64,000 nucleotides of DNA from Stenotrophomonas mori (GCF_023556335.1 NZ_JAIKTS010000001.1:248001-312000), one strand, 5' to 3'; numbered from the stretch's first letter, positions 17,577-26,431 are shown. Translations and numbers: made by a program. The notes: a model not told the origin generated them from the letters alone.

Positions 17577-18212
17577 ATGTTTTCCCTCGTAGCCGCCCAG
17601 GGCGCCGGCAGCGCCTGGCTCAGTGGCGCCGGTACCGGCATCGGTCTGTTCGCCGTGGTCGGTGCACAGAGCGCCTTCATCCTGCGCCAGGGCATCCTGC
17701 GCCAGCACGTGATCCCGGTGATCGCCACCTGCTTCGCCATCGACGCGGCCTTCATCTTCGCCAGCGTCGCCGGCCTGCGCACGCTCACCGAGCAGCTGCC
17801 GTGGCTGACCACCGGCCTGCTGTGGGGCGGCATCGCCTTCCTGGGCTGGTACGCCCTGCAGTCGGCGCGGCGGGCGGTGGCCGGCGGTGGCGGCATGCAC
17901 CTGGACGACAGCGCCGAGTCCTCGCGGCGCGCGGCAATGCTGGCCGCGGCCGGGTTTTCGGTGGTCAACCCGCACTTCTGGTTGGACATGGTGGTAGTCG
18001 GGTCGATCGCCGACAACTTCGGCCATGCACGCACCGCGTTCGCCGCCGGCGTGGTCACCGCCAGCGCACTGTGGCTGACCGCGCAGGGCCTGGGCGCGCG
18101 CCTGCTGGCGCCGCTGTTCGACAAGCCCGGTACCTGGCGGGTGTTGGACGGCACCATCGCCGTGATCCTCAGCGTGCTGGCGCTGACCCTGGCGCTGCGT
18201 GGCGTGGGTTGA
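17577..18212 (+). CDS. argO: Arginine exporter ArgO (LysE family)
   Basis: 211 residues with about six hydrophobic segments and the LysE-family opening (GLFAVVGAQSAFILRQGILRQHV) and the NPH motif (VVNPHFWLDMVV). Exports L-arginine and possibly lysine or canavanine across the inner membrane. Start at ATG 17577 matches homologues; the in-frame upstream segment is Arg-rich and untranslated. Regulated by the divergent argP. Confidence 0.92.
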   Translation: MFSLVAAQGAGSAWLSGAGTGIGLFAVVGAQSAFILRQGILRQHVIPVIATCFAIDAAFIFASVAGLRTLTEQLPWLTTGLLWGGIAFLGWYALQSARRAVAGGGGMHLDDSAESSRRAAMLAAAGFSVVNPHFWLDMVVVGSIADNFGHARTAFAAGVVTASALWLTAQGLGARLLAPLFDKPGTWRVLDGTIAVILSVLALTLALRGVG

Positions 18213-18231
18213 GCGGCCGCACGCCGGCCCT

Positions 18232-18258
18232 CGGCCCGGCGCGCGAACGGCCGGGCCG
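18232..18258. terminator. Possible bidirectional hairpin between convergent genes
   Basis: CGGCCCGGC (18232-18240) pairs with GCCGGGCCG (18250-18258) in the 56-base gap between convergent genes. There is no T tract; it may be a simple stem or a weak terminator. Confidence 0.35.
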
Positions 18259-18268
18259 GCCGGCCCGC

Positions 18269-19144
18269 TCAGCGGTACAAGGCGTCGTAGCCGGCAGCGT
18301 CCACTGCGCTGAGCCCGAGGTCGGCGAACTGGCGCCACATGCCGCGCCAGCGCTCGGCGTCGCGGTGCAGCGGAGCCACCAGGCGGGGGCAGGTGTCGGC
18401 GATGATCGCGTCCATCATCGGCGTCGGCCGCTCGCCGGTGTGGCGGTACCACAGCCGGGCCGCCAGCGCCGGATCGTCGCGGCACAACGCCGCGCCGCGG
18501 GCGATCAGCGCGCCGACGGTCCGCACCACTTCGGCGTTTCCGGCCAAGAAGCGCTCGCCGGTGAACAGCTCCAGCGCCGAGAAGTTGTGCAGCCCGACCT
18601 CGCCGGTCGCGATGAAGTCCGCATCGATGCCGTGCTCGCGCACCTCCACGCCCTCGAAGTTGGCGAAGCACAGCCAGGCACCGTCATGGCCGGCGCGCAG
18701 GTTGTCCAGGTGCGCGAAGCCGGCGCTTTCGATCACCACCTGGTCCGCCGCGAACGCGGCGCCGCGCTGGCGGCACCAGCGCGCCAGGATCTCCACGGCG
18801 ATGGCGTCGGTGACGCCGCCGGCCACCGGCGAGGCCAGCCGCACCGTGCCGCCCTGCAGCAGGCGCCGGCCGGCGTCGCGGTGCAGCACGATGCCGCCGT
18901 CGGTCTCGAAGAAGCAGCCCAGCGCCTTCAGCCCGGGACGGTGCTCGTCGATCATGTGCAGCGGCTCGTTGCAGGAGAACGCGACCTCGCCGGCCACGGT
19001 GGCGGCCAGACCGTCGTAATGGTCGTCCGGCGCCAGCAGCTCCAGCTCCAGCCCCGCCTCCCGGTACCAGCCCTGCTCGATCCCGGCGATCATGGGCAGA
19101 TGATCGGGGTTGAGGAACCATTCAAGCGCCAGCTGCAGTTTCAT
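18269..19144 (-). CDS. NMT1/THI5-domain protein without signal peptide
   Basis: 291 residues of the THI5/NMT1 solute-binding fold: LALEWFLNPDHLPMIAGIEQ aligns with the start of ThiY-type binding proteins and yeast THI5, followed by GWYREAGLELELLAP. Typical members bind pyrimidines, riboflavin or sulfonates for ABC import, but this protein has no signal peptide or lipobox, and no ABC permease or ATPase gene is adjacent. It also lacks the Cys-rich CCCFC motif of THI5 HMP-P synthase. The neighbour is a divergent MFS transporter. A cytoplasmic binding or sensor role is possible; function unknown. Confidence 0.75.
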   Translation of the reverse strand: MKLQLALEWFLNPDHLPMIAGIEQGWYREAGLELELLAPDDHYDGLAATVAGEVAFSCNEPLHMIDEHRPGLKALGCFFETDGGIVLHRDAGRRLLQGGTVRLASPVAGGVTDAIAVEILARWCRQRGAAFAADQVVIESAGFAHLDNLRAGHDGAWLCFANFEGVEVREHGIDADFIATGEVGLHNFSALELFTGERFLAGNAEVVRTVGALIARGAALCRDDPALAARLWYRHTGERPTPMMDAIIADTCPRLVAPLHRDAERWRGMWRQFADLGLSAVDAAGYDALYR

Positions 19145-19245
19145 CGTCGTGGGTTTCCGCGGTGGGGGCGCGACAGGCTAGCGCCTCGCGCCCGCCAGGG
19201 CGAGCCGGCCGCAGGCCGCGCGCAACGCCGCGCAGGCGGCTGCCG

Positions 19246-20421
19246 ATGAACGCACCACGGCCGCGGCTGTGGACGCCGGGGTTCGTCCTGGCGTGCCTGG
19301 CCAACTTCCTGATGGGCATGTCGTTCTACGTGCTGATGCCGACCCTGCCGTTCCACCTTCTGGAACAGCTGCGGGTCGGCGAGGCGACCGTCGGCGTGAT
19401 CCTGTCCAGCTACGTGATCGCGGCGCTGCTGGTGCGTCCGTTCTCCGGCTTCGTCGTCGACCGCTTCAACGCCAAGCACGTCTACCTGGTGGCGCTGGCC
19501 GCCTATGTGCTGTTCACCTCCGGCTACCTGCTGGCGCACACCGTGCTGGCCTACGTGCTGGTGCGCTGGGGGATCGGGCTGACGTTCGCGATGATGGGCA
19601 CCGCGGCCAATACCCAGGCCATCGATATCGTCCCGTCGCCGCGGCGTGGCGAGGGCATCGGCTTCTTCGGGCTGATGAGCAGCCTGGCGATGGCGCTGGG
19701 GCCGATGGCCGGATTGTGGCTGATGGACCGCTACCCGTTCCCGGTGATCTTCAAGGCCGCGCTCGGCGCCGGCATGGCCGGCCTGCTGGTGGCCACGCTG
19801 GTGCGCTCGCCGCGCAAGCCGCGGGCCGGGGCCGCCACGGTACTGTCGCTGGACCGCTTCCTGCTGCTGCCCGGCATCCCGCTGGCGCTGAACCTGGCCG
19901 TGATCGGCCTGGGCTACGGCATGCTGCTGGCGTTCGCGGCGATCCACGGCAAGCAGCTCGGCGCGGCCAACACCGGCATCTTCTTCACCCTGATGGCGCT
20001 GGGCATGATGGTCTCGCGGGCGTTCTCCGGGCGCCTGATCGACGGTGGCCGGGTGGTGGCCGCCACCCATGGGGGCAGTGCGGCCATCGTTGCCGGCCTG
20101 GGCCTGATGGCCGCCGCCGGTACGCCGGGCACCTACTACCTGGCCGGGCTGCTGGCCGGCTTCGGATTCGGCGTGGTCTACCCGGCGTACCAGACGATGA
20201 TGGTCGGCCTCGGCAGCCACGCCCAGCGCGGCACCGCGGTGGCCACCTATTTCTGTGCGCTGGACGTCGGCGTCGGCGCCGGCATGCTGCTCGCCGGTGC
20301 GGTGGCCGCCCGGTTCGGCCTGGCCGCGGCCTTCGCCGGCGGCGCCGGCCTGGCGCTGGGCGCGGGCCTGTTCTTCGCCCTGTGGCTGGCACCGCGCCGC
20401 GGGCGTTCCCCGGCGGGCTGA
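19246..20421 (+). CDS. MFS transporter
   Basis: 391 residues with about 12 hydrophobic segments. Major facilitator features include the loop 2-3 region SGFVVDRFNAKHVYL and a second half with SGRLIDGGRVV. Start at ATG 19246, just before the first membrane segment (PGFVLACLANFLMGMSFYVL). Resembles small-molecule or drug/arabinose-efflux MFS proteins; the substrate is unknown. Divergent from the THI5-like gene with a 101-base spacer, so a shared substrate is conceivable. Confidence 0.85.
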   Translation: MNAPRPRLWTPGFVLACLANFLMGMSFYVLMPTLPFHLLEQLRVGEATVGVILSSYVIAALLVRPFSGFVVDRFNAKHVYLVALAAYVLFTSGYLLAHTVLAYVLVRWGIGLTFAMMGTAANTQAIDIVPSPRRGEGIGFFGLMSSLAMALGPMAGLWLMDRYPFPVIFKAALGAGMAGLLVATLVRSPRKPRAGAATVLSLDRFLLLPGIPLALNLAVIGLGYGMLLAFAAIHGKQLGAANTGIFFTLMALGMMVSRAFSGRLIDGGRVVAATHGGSAAIVAGLGLMAAAGTPGTYYLAGLLAGFGFGVVYPAYQTMMVGLGSHAQRGTAVATYFCALDVGVGAGMLLAGAVAARFGLAAAFAGGAGLALGAGLFFALWLAPRRGRSPAG

Positions 20422-20512
20422 GGCACCGATGGCGGCGGCCGGCCTGTGGCAGAATCGGCGGGCAGGGGAGGGCCATGACGGCCGGCCACGGTCCGCCGCT
20501 TCCGGGGGAAGG

Positions 20513-20800
20513 ATGAAGAAGTACCTGTTCGTCGCTCTGCCATGCCTGTTGGCGGCCTGCAGTCCGGGCGTCAGCGGCGTCTACACCGACAGCATGGGCG
20601 TCACCCGCTACCACTTCGCCGCCGCCGGCACGGTGCGGATCGAGGCCATGGGGATTGCCCAGGAGACCACCTACGTGCGCGACCGCGACACGCTCAGGGT
20701 GGCGCTGCCGCAGAAGGCGCATGCGCTGGAGTTCACCATCGGCGCCGACGGGGCGCTGACCGGGCCACTGGGCATCCGCCTGGAGAAGGCCGACCGCTAG
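20513..20800 (+). CDS. Small lipoprotein of unknown function
   Basis: 95 residues: signal peptide and lipobox (LPCLLAACSPG, Cys at residue 15) followed by a short beta-rich domain (GVYTDSMGVTRYHFAAAG ... IRLEKADR). Good GGGGGAAGG before the ATG. A candidate -10 (CAGAAT, 20450-20455) lies 58 bases upstream. I do not recognise the family. Confidence 0.7.
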   Translation: MKKYLFVALPCLLAACSPGVSGVYTDSMGVTRYHFAAAGTVRIEAMGIAQETTYVRDRDTLRVALPQKAHALEFTIGADGALTGPLGIRLEKADR

Positions 20801-20895
20801 TGCGTGCGCCGGCGTAGCGCCGGGCATGACGTTCCGGGGGTGTGGGAATGCGGCGGCCGGGCGAGAATCGCCTCCTGTCCCGAGCGAGCCCGCCG

Positions 20896-22104
20896 ATGAA
20901 TCCTTCTCCGACCTCCTTCCGCGCCCCGAGCCTGGTGCTGCAGATCGTCATCGGCCTGCTCGCCGGTATCGTGCTGGCGCTGCTGTGGCCACAGGGCGCA
21001 CGTGCCGCCGGCCTGTTCGGCACGGTGTTCGTGTCGGCGCTCAAGGCGGTGGCGCCGTTGCTGGTCCTGGTGCTGGTGGCTGCCTCCATCGCCAACCACC
21101 GGCTGGGCCAGAAGACCCATCTCGGCGCGATCCTGCTGCTGTACGTGGTCGGTACGCTCGCGGCCGCCCTGGTGGGCGTGCTGGCCAGCTACCTGTTTCC
21201 CAGCACGCTGATCCTGAAGGCGCCGGCCGACGCCGCCCTGAACGCGCCGGGCGGCATCGGCGAAGTGCTGCGGACGCTGCTGATGCAGGTCGTCGACAAC
21301 CCGGTGAACGCGCTGCTGGACGCCAACTACATCGGCCTGCTCGCCTGGGCGGTCGGCCTGGGCCTGGCACTGCGCCGGGCCGGCGACGGCACCCGGGCGA
21401 TGCTCGGCGACCTGTCCGAAGCGATCACCTGGATCGTGCGCATGGTGATCCGGCTGGCGCCGCTGGGCGTGTTCGGCATCATCGCCGCGCTGCTGGCCGA
21501 ATCCGGCCTGGCGGCCCTGAAGAACTACCTGCACGTGCTGTGCGTCCTGGTCGGGGCGATGCTGTTCATGGCCCTGGTCGGCAACCCGCTGATCGTGGCG
21601 GCGGTGACGCGGCGCAACCCGTATCCGCTGGTGCTGCGCTGCCTGCGCGACAGCGGCGTCACCGCATTCTTCACCCGGTCCTCGGCGGCCAACATCCCGG
21701 TCAACATGGAGCTGTGCCGCAAGCTGGGCCTGCACGAGGAAACCTATTCGGTGGCGATCCCGCTGGGCGCGACCATCAACATGGCCGGTGCCGCGATCAC
21801 CATCTCGGTGTTGACGCTGGCGGCGGTCACGACGCTGGACATCGCGGTGGACCTGCCGACCGCGCTGCTGCTGAGCGTGGTGGCCGCGGTCGGCGCCTGC
21901 GGCGCGTCCGGCGTACCCGGCGGGTCGGTGCTGCTGATTCCGCTGGCCTGCAGCCTGTTCGGGATCTCCAACGACGTGGCGATGCAGGTGGTGGGGGTCG
22001 GCTTCATCGTCGGCGTGGTCCAGGACTCGGCGGAGACCGCGCTCAACTCCTCCACCGACGTGGTGTTCGTGGCCGCCGCCGAACACGCGCGCGGACGCGG
22101 CTGA
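20896..22104 (+). CDS. sstT: Serine/threonine:sodium symporter SstT
   Basis: 402 residues, dicarboxylate/amino acid:cation symporter family. Signature segments: [20 protein letters not shown] (SstT type), [16 protein letters not shown] and [16 protein letters not shown], matching the two re-entrant hairpins and the NMxG sodium site. Imports serine and threonine with Na+. Length matches SstT (about 400). A GAGAAT candidate -10 lies at 20863-20868. Overlaps azlC by one base, so the three transport genes may be co-transcribed. Confidence 0.93.
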   Translation: MNPSPTSFRAPSLVLQIVIGLLAGIVLALLWPQGARAAGLFGTVFVSALKAVAPLLVLVLVAASIANHRLGQKTHLGAILLLYVVGTLAAALVGVLASYLFPSTLILKAPADAALNAPGGIGEVLRTLLMQVVDNPVNALLDANYIGLLAWAVGLGLALRRAGDGTRAMLGDLSEAITWIVRMVIRLAPLGVFGIIAALLAESGLAALKNYLHVLCVLVGAMLFMALVGNPLIVAAVTRRNPYPLVLRCLRDSGVTAFFTRSSAANIPVNMELCRKLGLHEETYSVAIPLGATINMAGAAITISVLTLAAVTTLDIAVDLPTALLLSVVAAVGACGASGVPGGSVLLIPLACSLFGISNDVAMQVVGVGFIVGVVQDSAETALNSSTDVVFVAAAEHARGRG

Positions 22105-22832
22105 TGGCCGGCGCGGCGCGCCTGACGCCGGCGATGCGCATCGGCCTGTCCATCGCGCTGGCCACCGGCCTGTACGGCATTTCCTTCGGTGCGCTGGCGG
22201 TGGCGTCCGGGTTCAGCGTGGGCCAGACCGTGGCGTTGAGCCTGCTGATGTTCACCGGCGGCTCGCAGTTCGCCTTCATCGGCGTGGTCGGTGCCGGCGG
22301 CACCGGCGCGGCGGCGTTCGGCGCGGCCACGCTGCTGGGCATCCGCAATGCGGTCTACGGCGCGCAGATCAACCGCCTGCTGCGGCCGCGCGGCGGCCGA
22401 CGGATATTGGCGGCGCAGATCACCATCGACGAATCCACCGCCACGGCCACCAGCCAGACCGACGCGGACGAGCAGCGCCGCGGCTTCTGGACCGCGGGAC
22501 TGGGCGTCTACCTGCTGTGGAACCTGTTCACCCTGGCCGGCGCCCTGCTGGGCGATGCCCTGGGCGATCCGCGCCGCTGGGGCCTGGACGGCGCCGCGGT
22601 GGCGGCCTTCCTGGGCCTGCTGTGGCCGCGCCTGCGCACCCGCGAACCGGTGGCCATCGCCGTGGTCTGCGCGCTGGTGACGGTGCTGGCATTGCCGTGG
22701 ACGCCCGCCGGCGTGCCGATCCTGCTGGCGGCCGCGGTCGCCGCGGTCTGGGGCGGATGCGTGCGCGACCCGGCCACCGCCGGCCCACCGCCCGGCGTGG
22801 CGGCCGGGCACCACGAAGAGGTGCGCCGATGA
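22104..22832 (+). CDS. azlC: AzlC-family branched-chain amino acid exporter, large subunit
   Basis: 242 residues with several hydrophobic segments and the AzlC block (GISFGALAVASGFSVGQTVA ... LLMFTGGSQFAFIGV ... ATLLGIRNAVYG). AzlC and AzlD together export branched-chain amino acids (YgaZH-like). The start ATG overlaps the sstT stop as TGATG, and the end overlaps azlD as ATGA. Confidence 0.9.
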   Translation: MAGAARLTPAMRIGLSIALATGLYGISFGALAVASGFSVGQTVALSLLMFTGGSQFAFIGVVGAGGTGAAAFGAATLLGIRNAVYGAQINRLLRPRGGRRILAAQITIDESTATATSQTDADEQRRGFWTAGLGVYLLWNLFTLAGALLGDALGDPRRWGLDGAAVAAFLGLLWPRLRTREPVAIAVVCALVTVLALPWTPAGVPILLAAAVAAVWGGCVRDPATAGPPPGVAAGHHEEVRR

Positions 22833-23134
22833 CGATGTGGGGATGGGTACTGCTGGCCAGCGTGGCGGCCTGGGCGATCAAGTTCTGCGGCTACCTGATG
22901 CCGGTGCGCTGGATGGCGTCGCCGCGCATGGGCCGCGTGGCCGGCACCCTGACCATCGGCCTGCTGGCGTCGCTGACCACGATGAACGCGGTGGCTGCCG
23001 GGCCGGGCATCGCCCTGGACGCCCGGCTGGGGGCGCTGGTGGCCGCGGCGCTGGCGCTGGCGGTGCGCCTGCCGTTCCTGGCGGTGGTGCTGGCCGGCGC
23101 GGCGGCGGCGGCCCTGCTGCGGCTGCTGTCGTAG
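22829..23134 (+). CDS. azlD: AzlD-family exporter, small subunit
   Basis: 101 residues, almost wholly hydrophobic, with the AzlD arrangement (WAIKFCGYLMPVRW, then three more segments). Acts with AzlC in the inner membrane. Four-base ATGA overlap with azlC indicates coupled translation. Confidence 0.88.
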   Translation: MTMWGWVLLASVAAWAIKFCGYLMPVRWMASPRMGRVAGTLTIGLLASLTTMNAVAAGPGIALDARLGALVAAALALAVRLPFLAVVLAGAAAAALLRLLS

Positions 23135-23162
23135 GGCAGGCTCCGGGAGACGCCGGCCGGCG

Positions 23163-23186
23163 CCGGAGGGGCGTGGCCCCGCTCTA
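23163..23186 (-). repeat. GTAG-headed palindromic (REP-like) element
   Basis: Read on the minus strand: GTAGAGCGGGGCCACGCCCC then TCC. The GTAG head followed by a GGGGC/GCCCC stem matches half of the tandem units at 56641-57028 and the Stenotrophomonas GTAG (SMAG) type. Confidence 0.65.
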
Positions 23187-23504
23187 CGGCTAGGCGCGGC
23201 TGGCTCCCATGTGGTCGGTGCCGGCCGTTCTTGGTTGGGGGTGGCCGGGGTGGTCCTGCCGTGCGTGCTGTTGCAGCCCACGGACCCGATCGGGTGGGGA
23301 ATGTCGCAGCGGGGCAGGGCCCCAAGCTACGGCCGGGCGCGGGTGGGCGTCGCGCGGGTGCGGGCAATCGTTGCCTGCCGCCGCGATGCCGGTCGTTCCG
23401 GGAGGGGGGGGCTGGCCGTCGCGGCTGTTGTCGCGCCGGTCGGACGGGGAGCGTTCCAGCGGGGCGGGGGGCCGTGCTGCGGAACGGGGAGGCGTCGTTG
23501 CCGG

Positions 23505-23527
23505 GTAGTGCCGGGCCTCGCCCGGCA
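23505..23527 (+). repeat. GTAG-headed palindromic (REP-like) element
   Basis: GTAG followed by TGCCGGGC-CTC-GCCCGGCA, a perfect 8-base stem. Matches the other half-type in the 56.6-57.0 kb array. Its GTAG head faces that of the element at 23163-23186. Confidence 0.65.
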
Positions 23528-23577
23528 GGGCCTGGCCGGCGATCCGCCCCGGCGGGGCGGCTGCGCCGGGGGGTGGT

Positions 23578-24288
23578 TCAGAAGCGCTGGCCGGAAGCGA
23601 GGTAGCGCCAGTGGCCATCCGGCATCCGGTTCAGGCCGATGCGGCCGATGCGCAGCCGCCGCAGCCCGGTGACGTGCAGGCCGACGTCGGCGCACATGTG
23701 CCGCAACTGGCCGGGATGCACGTCCTTGATCGCGAAACGCAGGCGCTGTTCGCTCTGCCAGCTGACCTTGCAGGCGGGCAGGGCGCGTCCCCGGTAGTCC
23801 AGGCCGTGGGCCAGCCGGGGCAGCGCCCAGGGGCCGGCTTCGCCTTCCACGTCGACCATGTATTCCTGCTCCAGTGCCGCTCCGGCCTCGAGCAGGTGGC
23901 GGCGCACGCGCCAGTCCTGGGTGAGCACCAGCAGGCCGCAGGCATCGGGGTCCAGCGGCATCGGCACCTCCAGGCGCTGGAAATGCCGGTGCAGCAGGCG
24001 GATGCCGGAGGCGTCGTCGGCGAAGCGGCGGTCCTCGCGCAGCAGGTCGGACAGTTCCGCATCACTGCAGCCGGCAGGCTTGTTCAGCAGCAGCGTCGCG
24101 GGCTCGGCCGGCTCGCTGGCGGCCCCGGCGGCAAGGGTGACGGTTTCCCCGGCCACCAGGGTCTGCGGCGCTTCCACCACCACGCCGTCCACGCTGACCC
24201 AGCCGCCTTCGATGTAGTGGCGGGCCTGCGCGCGGGAGCACTGCAGCTGTGCGGCGAGGTGCTTGTCGAGGCGGATGGGCGGGGTCAT
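23578..24288 (-). CDS. rRNA pseudouridine synthase, RsuA/RluB/RluF family
   Basis: 236 residues. N-terminal S4 RNA-binding domain (RLDKHLAAQLQCSRAQARHY), then the RsuA-type catalytic domain. The usual catalytic motif GRLDxxTEGLLLLT appears as MPLDPDACGLLVLTQD, keeping the Asp but losing Gly-Arg and Thr-Glu; the usual RNRQIRRM appears as HPGQLRHM. Converts uridine to pseudouridine in rRNA if active. The subgroup may be a divergent RluF-like branch. Candidate -10 TACACT on the minus strand at 24316-24321. Convergent with azlD. Confidence 0.82.
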   Translation of the reverse strand: MTPPIRLDKHLAAQLQCSRAQARHYIEGGWVSVDGVVVEAPQTLVAGETVTLAAGAASEPAEPATLLLNKPAGCSDAELSDLLREDRRFADDASGIRLLHRHFQRLEVPMPLDPDACGLLVLTQDWRVRRHLLEAGAALEQEYMVDVEGEAGPWALPRLAHGLDYRGRALPACKVSWQSEQRLRFAIKDVHPGQLRHMCADVGLHVTGLRRLRIGRIGLNRMPDGHWRYLASGQRF

Positions 24289-24352
24289 GGGGACGGGCGG
24301 GGACGGCGGGCGGCGAGTGTAGCGCCACCGCGCCGGGGGAGCGATGCCGGCG

Positions 24353-24850
24353 TCAGTCCGCGTCGTGTTCCAGGGCGGTCAGGTACAGGCGCAGGTCGAA
24401 CTCCAGCTGGTGGTAGTCCGGCTCCATGTGCAGGCACAGCTGGTAGAAGGCCTTGTTGTGTTCGGCCTCCTTCAGGTGCGCCAGTTCGTGCACCACGATC
24501 ATCCGCAGGAACTCCGCCGGCGCGTCGCGGAACACGCTGGCGATGCGGATCTCGCGGCTGGCGCGGAGCCGGCCGCCATGGTTGCGGGACACGGCGGTGT
24601 GCAGGCCCAGTGCGTGCTTGAGCACCTGCAGCTTGCTGTCGTAGCACACCTTGCCCAGCGGCACCGACTGGCGCAGGTGGCGCTCCTTGAGCGCCTGCAC
24701 GTAGTCGTAGAGCTGGCGGTCGTTGCGCACCGCATGCGCCTGCGGGTAGCGGCGCCGCACGGTCTCGCCCAGCACGCCCTGCGCCAGCAGCTCGCGGGCG
24801 CGCTGCTGCAGGTGGTCGGGGTAGCCGGCGAGGTAGGTCAGGGGCGGCAT
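24353..24850 (-). CDS. YgjP-like zinc metallopeptidase (M48/DUF45)
   Basis: 165 residues from the ATG at 24850 (in-frame ATGs at 24883 and 24910 would add 11-20 residues). The zinc site is HELAHLKEAEHNKAFY, two His in HExxH and a third His downstream, as in the YgjP/WLM group related to SprT and Wss1. Soluble and cytoplasmic, role not established; relatives act on DNA-protein crosslinks. Divergent from the DUF2058 gene. Confidence 0.82.
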   Translation of the reverse strand: MPPLTYLAGYPDHLQQRARELLAQGVLGETVRRRYPQAHAVRNDRQLYDYVQALKERHLRQSVPLGKVCYDSKLQVLKHALGLHTAVSRNHGGRLRASREIRIASVFRDAPAEFLRMIVVHELAHLKEAEHNKAFYQLCLHMEPDYHQLEFDLRLYLTALEHDAD

Positions 24851-24915
24851 CGGCGGGCGCGGACAAGGGCGGGCCGGTATCATGGCAGCATCGATCCGAT
24901 CACGTGGCATGAACG

Positions 24916-25473
24916 ATGGCGAAGGCGAATCCCCTGCAGGAGCAGCTGCTCAAGGCCGGCCTGGTCAAGAAGTCGCAGGTCGCCCAGGTGGCGCGCGAGC
25001 AGAACAAGGCGCGGCATGCCAAGGGCGCTCCGGCCGAGCCCAGCGAAGGCCAGCGCGAGGCCGAGCGCGCGCGTGCGGAAAAGGCCGAGCGCGACCGCGC
25101 GCTCGCGGCCGAGCGCAACGCCCAGCGCCGCGCCGAGGAGCTGCGCGCGCAGGCGCGGCAGATCGTCGCCGACCGCAGGGTGCCGCGCCGCGGCGAACTG
25201 GAGTACCGCTTCAGCGACGGCGCCGCGATCCGCACCCTGCTGGTGGACGAGGCCCTGCGCACGCAGCTGGCCGCGGGCATGCTGGTGGTTGTCCGCCACG
25301 GCGACGGCTTCGAACTGCTGCCAAGGCTGGCTGCCGAGAAGGTGCGCGAGCGCGATGCCGCGCTGATCGTGCTCGACCACGGGCAGCCTGACGATGCCCA
25401 GGCCTCCACCGGCAACGCCGAGGACGACGCGTACTACGCGCAGTTCGTGGTGCCCGACGACCTGGTGTGGTGA
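24916..25473 (+). CDS. DUF2058-family protein (YaiL type)
   Basis: 185 residues. N-terminus NPLQEQLLKAGLVKKSQVAQ is the DUF2058 signature, followed by a long charged Glu/Arg/Ala helix (about residues 40-85), likely coiled coil, and a small C-terminal domain ending VVPDDLVW. Proposed to be a nucleic-acid-associated protein in some annotations; the function is not proven. Confidence 0.85.
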   Translation: MAKANPLQEQLLKAGLVKKSQVAQVAREQNKARHAKGAPAEPSEGQREAERARAEKAERDRALAAERNAQRRAEELRAQARQIVADRRVPRRGELEYRFSDGAAIRTLLVDEALRTQLAAGMLVVVRHGDGFELLPRLAAEKVRERDAALIVLDHGQPDDAQASTGNAEDDAYYAQFVVPDDLVW

Positions 25474-25549
25474 ACGCGCGCCGGCGCCGTGTACCGGCGC
25501 GCGGGCGATTGCGCTAGGCTGGCCGCGGGTCACTACGGAGCAGCCAGCC

Positions 25550-25816
25550 ATGGCCACCGGTTGGGCGGGCGATACCGCCGTTCAGGATCAGATCGACGCC
25601 ACCGTCGAGGACGCGATCAAGCGGGCACGCAGCCGCCTGCCGAGCGGGCCGGGCCTGAGCCGGTGCGAGGAATGCGACGCGCCGATACCCGAGGCACGGC
25701 GGCGCGCGGTGCCGGGGGTGCGGCTGTGCGTGGCCTGTCAGCAGGCGCTGGACGCCGAGGAGTCGGCGCACAGCGGCTACAACCGCCGTGGCAGCAAGGA
25801 CAGCCAGCTGCGCTAG
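25550..25816 (+). CDS. DksA/TraR-type zinc finger protein (YbiI-like)
   Basis: 88 residues. A four-Cys zinc finger (CEECDAPIPEARRRAVPGVR, then LCVAC) of the DksA C-terminal type preceded by a short helix; it lacks the long coiled coil needed to reach the RNA polymerase active site, so it resembles YbiI rather than DksA. Ribosome site ACGGAG 9 bases before the ATG. Role unknown. Confidence 0.85.
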   Translation: MATGWAGDTAVQDQIDATVEDAIKRARSRLPSGPGLSRCEECDAPIPEARRRAVPGVRLCVACQQALDAEESAHSGYNRRGSKDSQLR

Positions 25817-25849
25817 CGGCGTGGCCGGTGGTCCGCGGCGGCCGGGGGC

Positions 25850-26431
25850 TCAGCCGTCGCCCTGGACCTGGCCGGGCAGCGCCGCGCCAAGCGGCCAGCG
25901 GCGCAGGCCGCGCTGGAAGAACAGGCTGTTGGGGATCTGCATCAGGGTGCCTTCGGCCGGCCCGTCGATTTCCTGCAGCGTGGTGTAGACCAGGTTGATG
26001 TCGATCACCAGACCCTTCAGCCCGGGTTTCTCGCCGTTTTCCAGTACCTCCAGGCGGTCGCCGAGGCGGAACGGGCGGCTGGTGAAGATCAGCAGCGCGC
26101 AGAAGATGTTGGACAGCACGCTCCAGGCGGCGAAGAACGCCACGGCGCCGACCGCGGCGAAGCCGGTGAACGCCGTCCACAGGATGGTCGGCGACATTCC
26201 CAGCTGGTCCAGGATCGCCACGACCGTGGCGCTCCAGATCACGAAATTGGACAGGCGGCGGGCGGCGACCTCCACCTGCGGCGGCAGTGTGTAGTGGGTG
26301 CCCAGGCGTGCCAGCAGCCGTCGGGTGAGCCGCCGCAGCAGCCAGGCCACCAGCAGGATCAGCAGGATGATCAGCGCGGTGTCGAACAGGCCGATCCAGG
26401 CGTGCATCCATTCGGGCAGGTAGTTCTTCAT
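25850..26431 (-). CDS. Small mechanosensitive ion channel (MscS family)
   Basis: 193 residues. Two to three membrane segments (first around 15-32) and the MscS pore/beta region (GFAAVGAVAFFAAWSVLSNI ... RPFRLGDRLEVL). Shorter than MscS (286) because the C-terminal cage domain is nearly absent; it ends soon after the beta domain at QIPNSLFFQRG. Opens under membrane tension to release solutes. AAGGAA precedes the ATG at 26431. May be co-transcribed with the upstream phosphodiesterase gene (44-base gap). Confidence 0.85.
   Translation of the reverse strand: MKNYLPEWMHAWIGLFDTALIILLILLVAWLLRRLTRRLLARLGTHYTLPPQVEVAARRLSNFVIWSATVVAILDQLGMSPTILWTAFTGFAAVGAVAFFAAWSVLSNIFCALLIFTSRPFRLGDRLEVLENGEKPGLKGLVIDINLVYTTLQEIDGPAEGTLMQIPNSLFFQRGLRRWPLGAALPGQVQGDG

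Larger units (their letters stand above)
23135..23577. other. Gene-free interval with two GTAG palindromes
   Basis: 443 bases between azlD and the convergent pseudouridine synthase gene. Open frames here are short and compositionally noisy. The only structure I see is two GTAG-headed hairpins annotated separately. Confidence 0.5.

Noticed and set aside
19145-19245. TPP riboswitch upstream of the THI5-like gene
   Set aside because: No conserved TPP-riboswitch core (CUGAGA or equivalent) was seen in the 101-base spacer.
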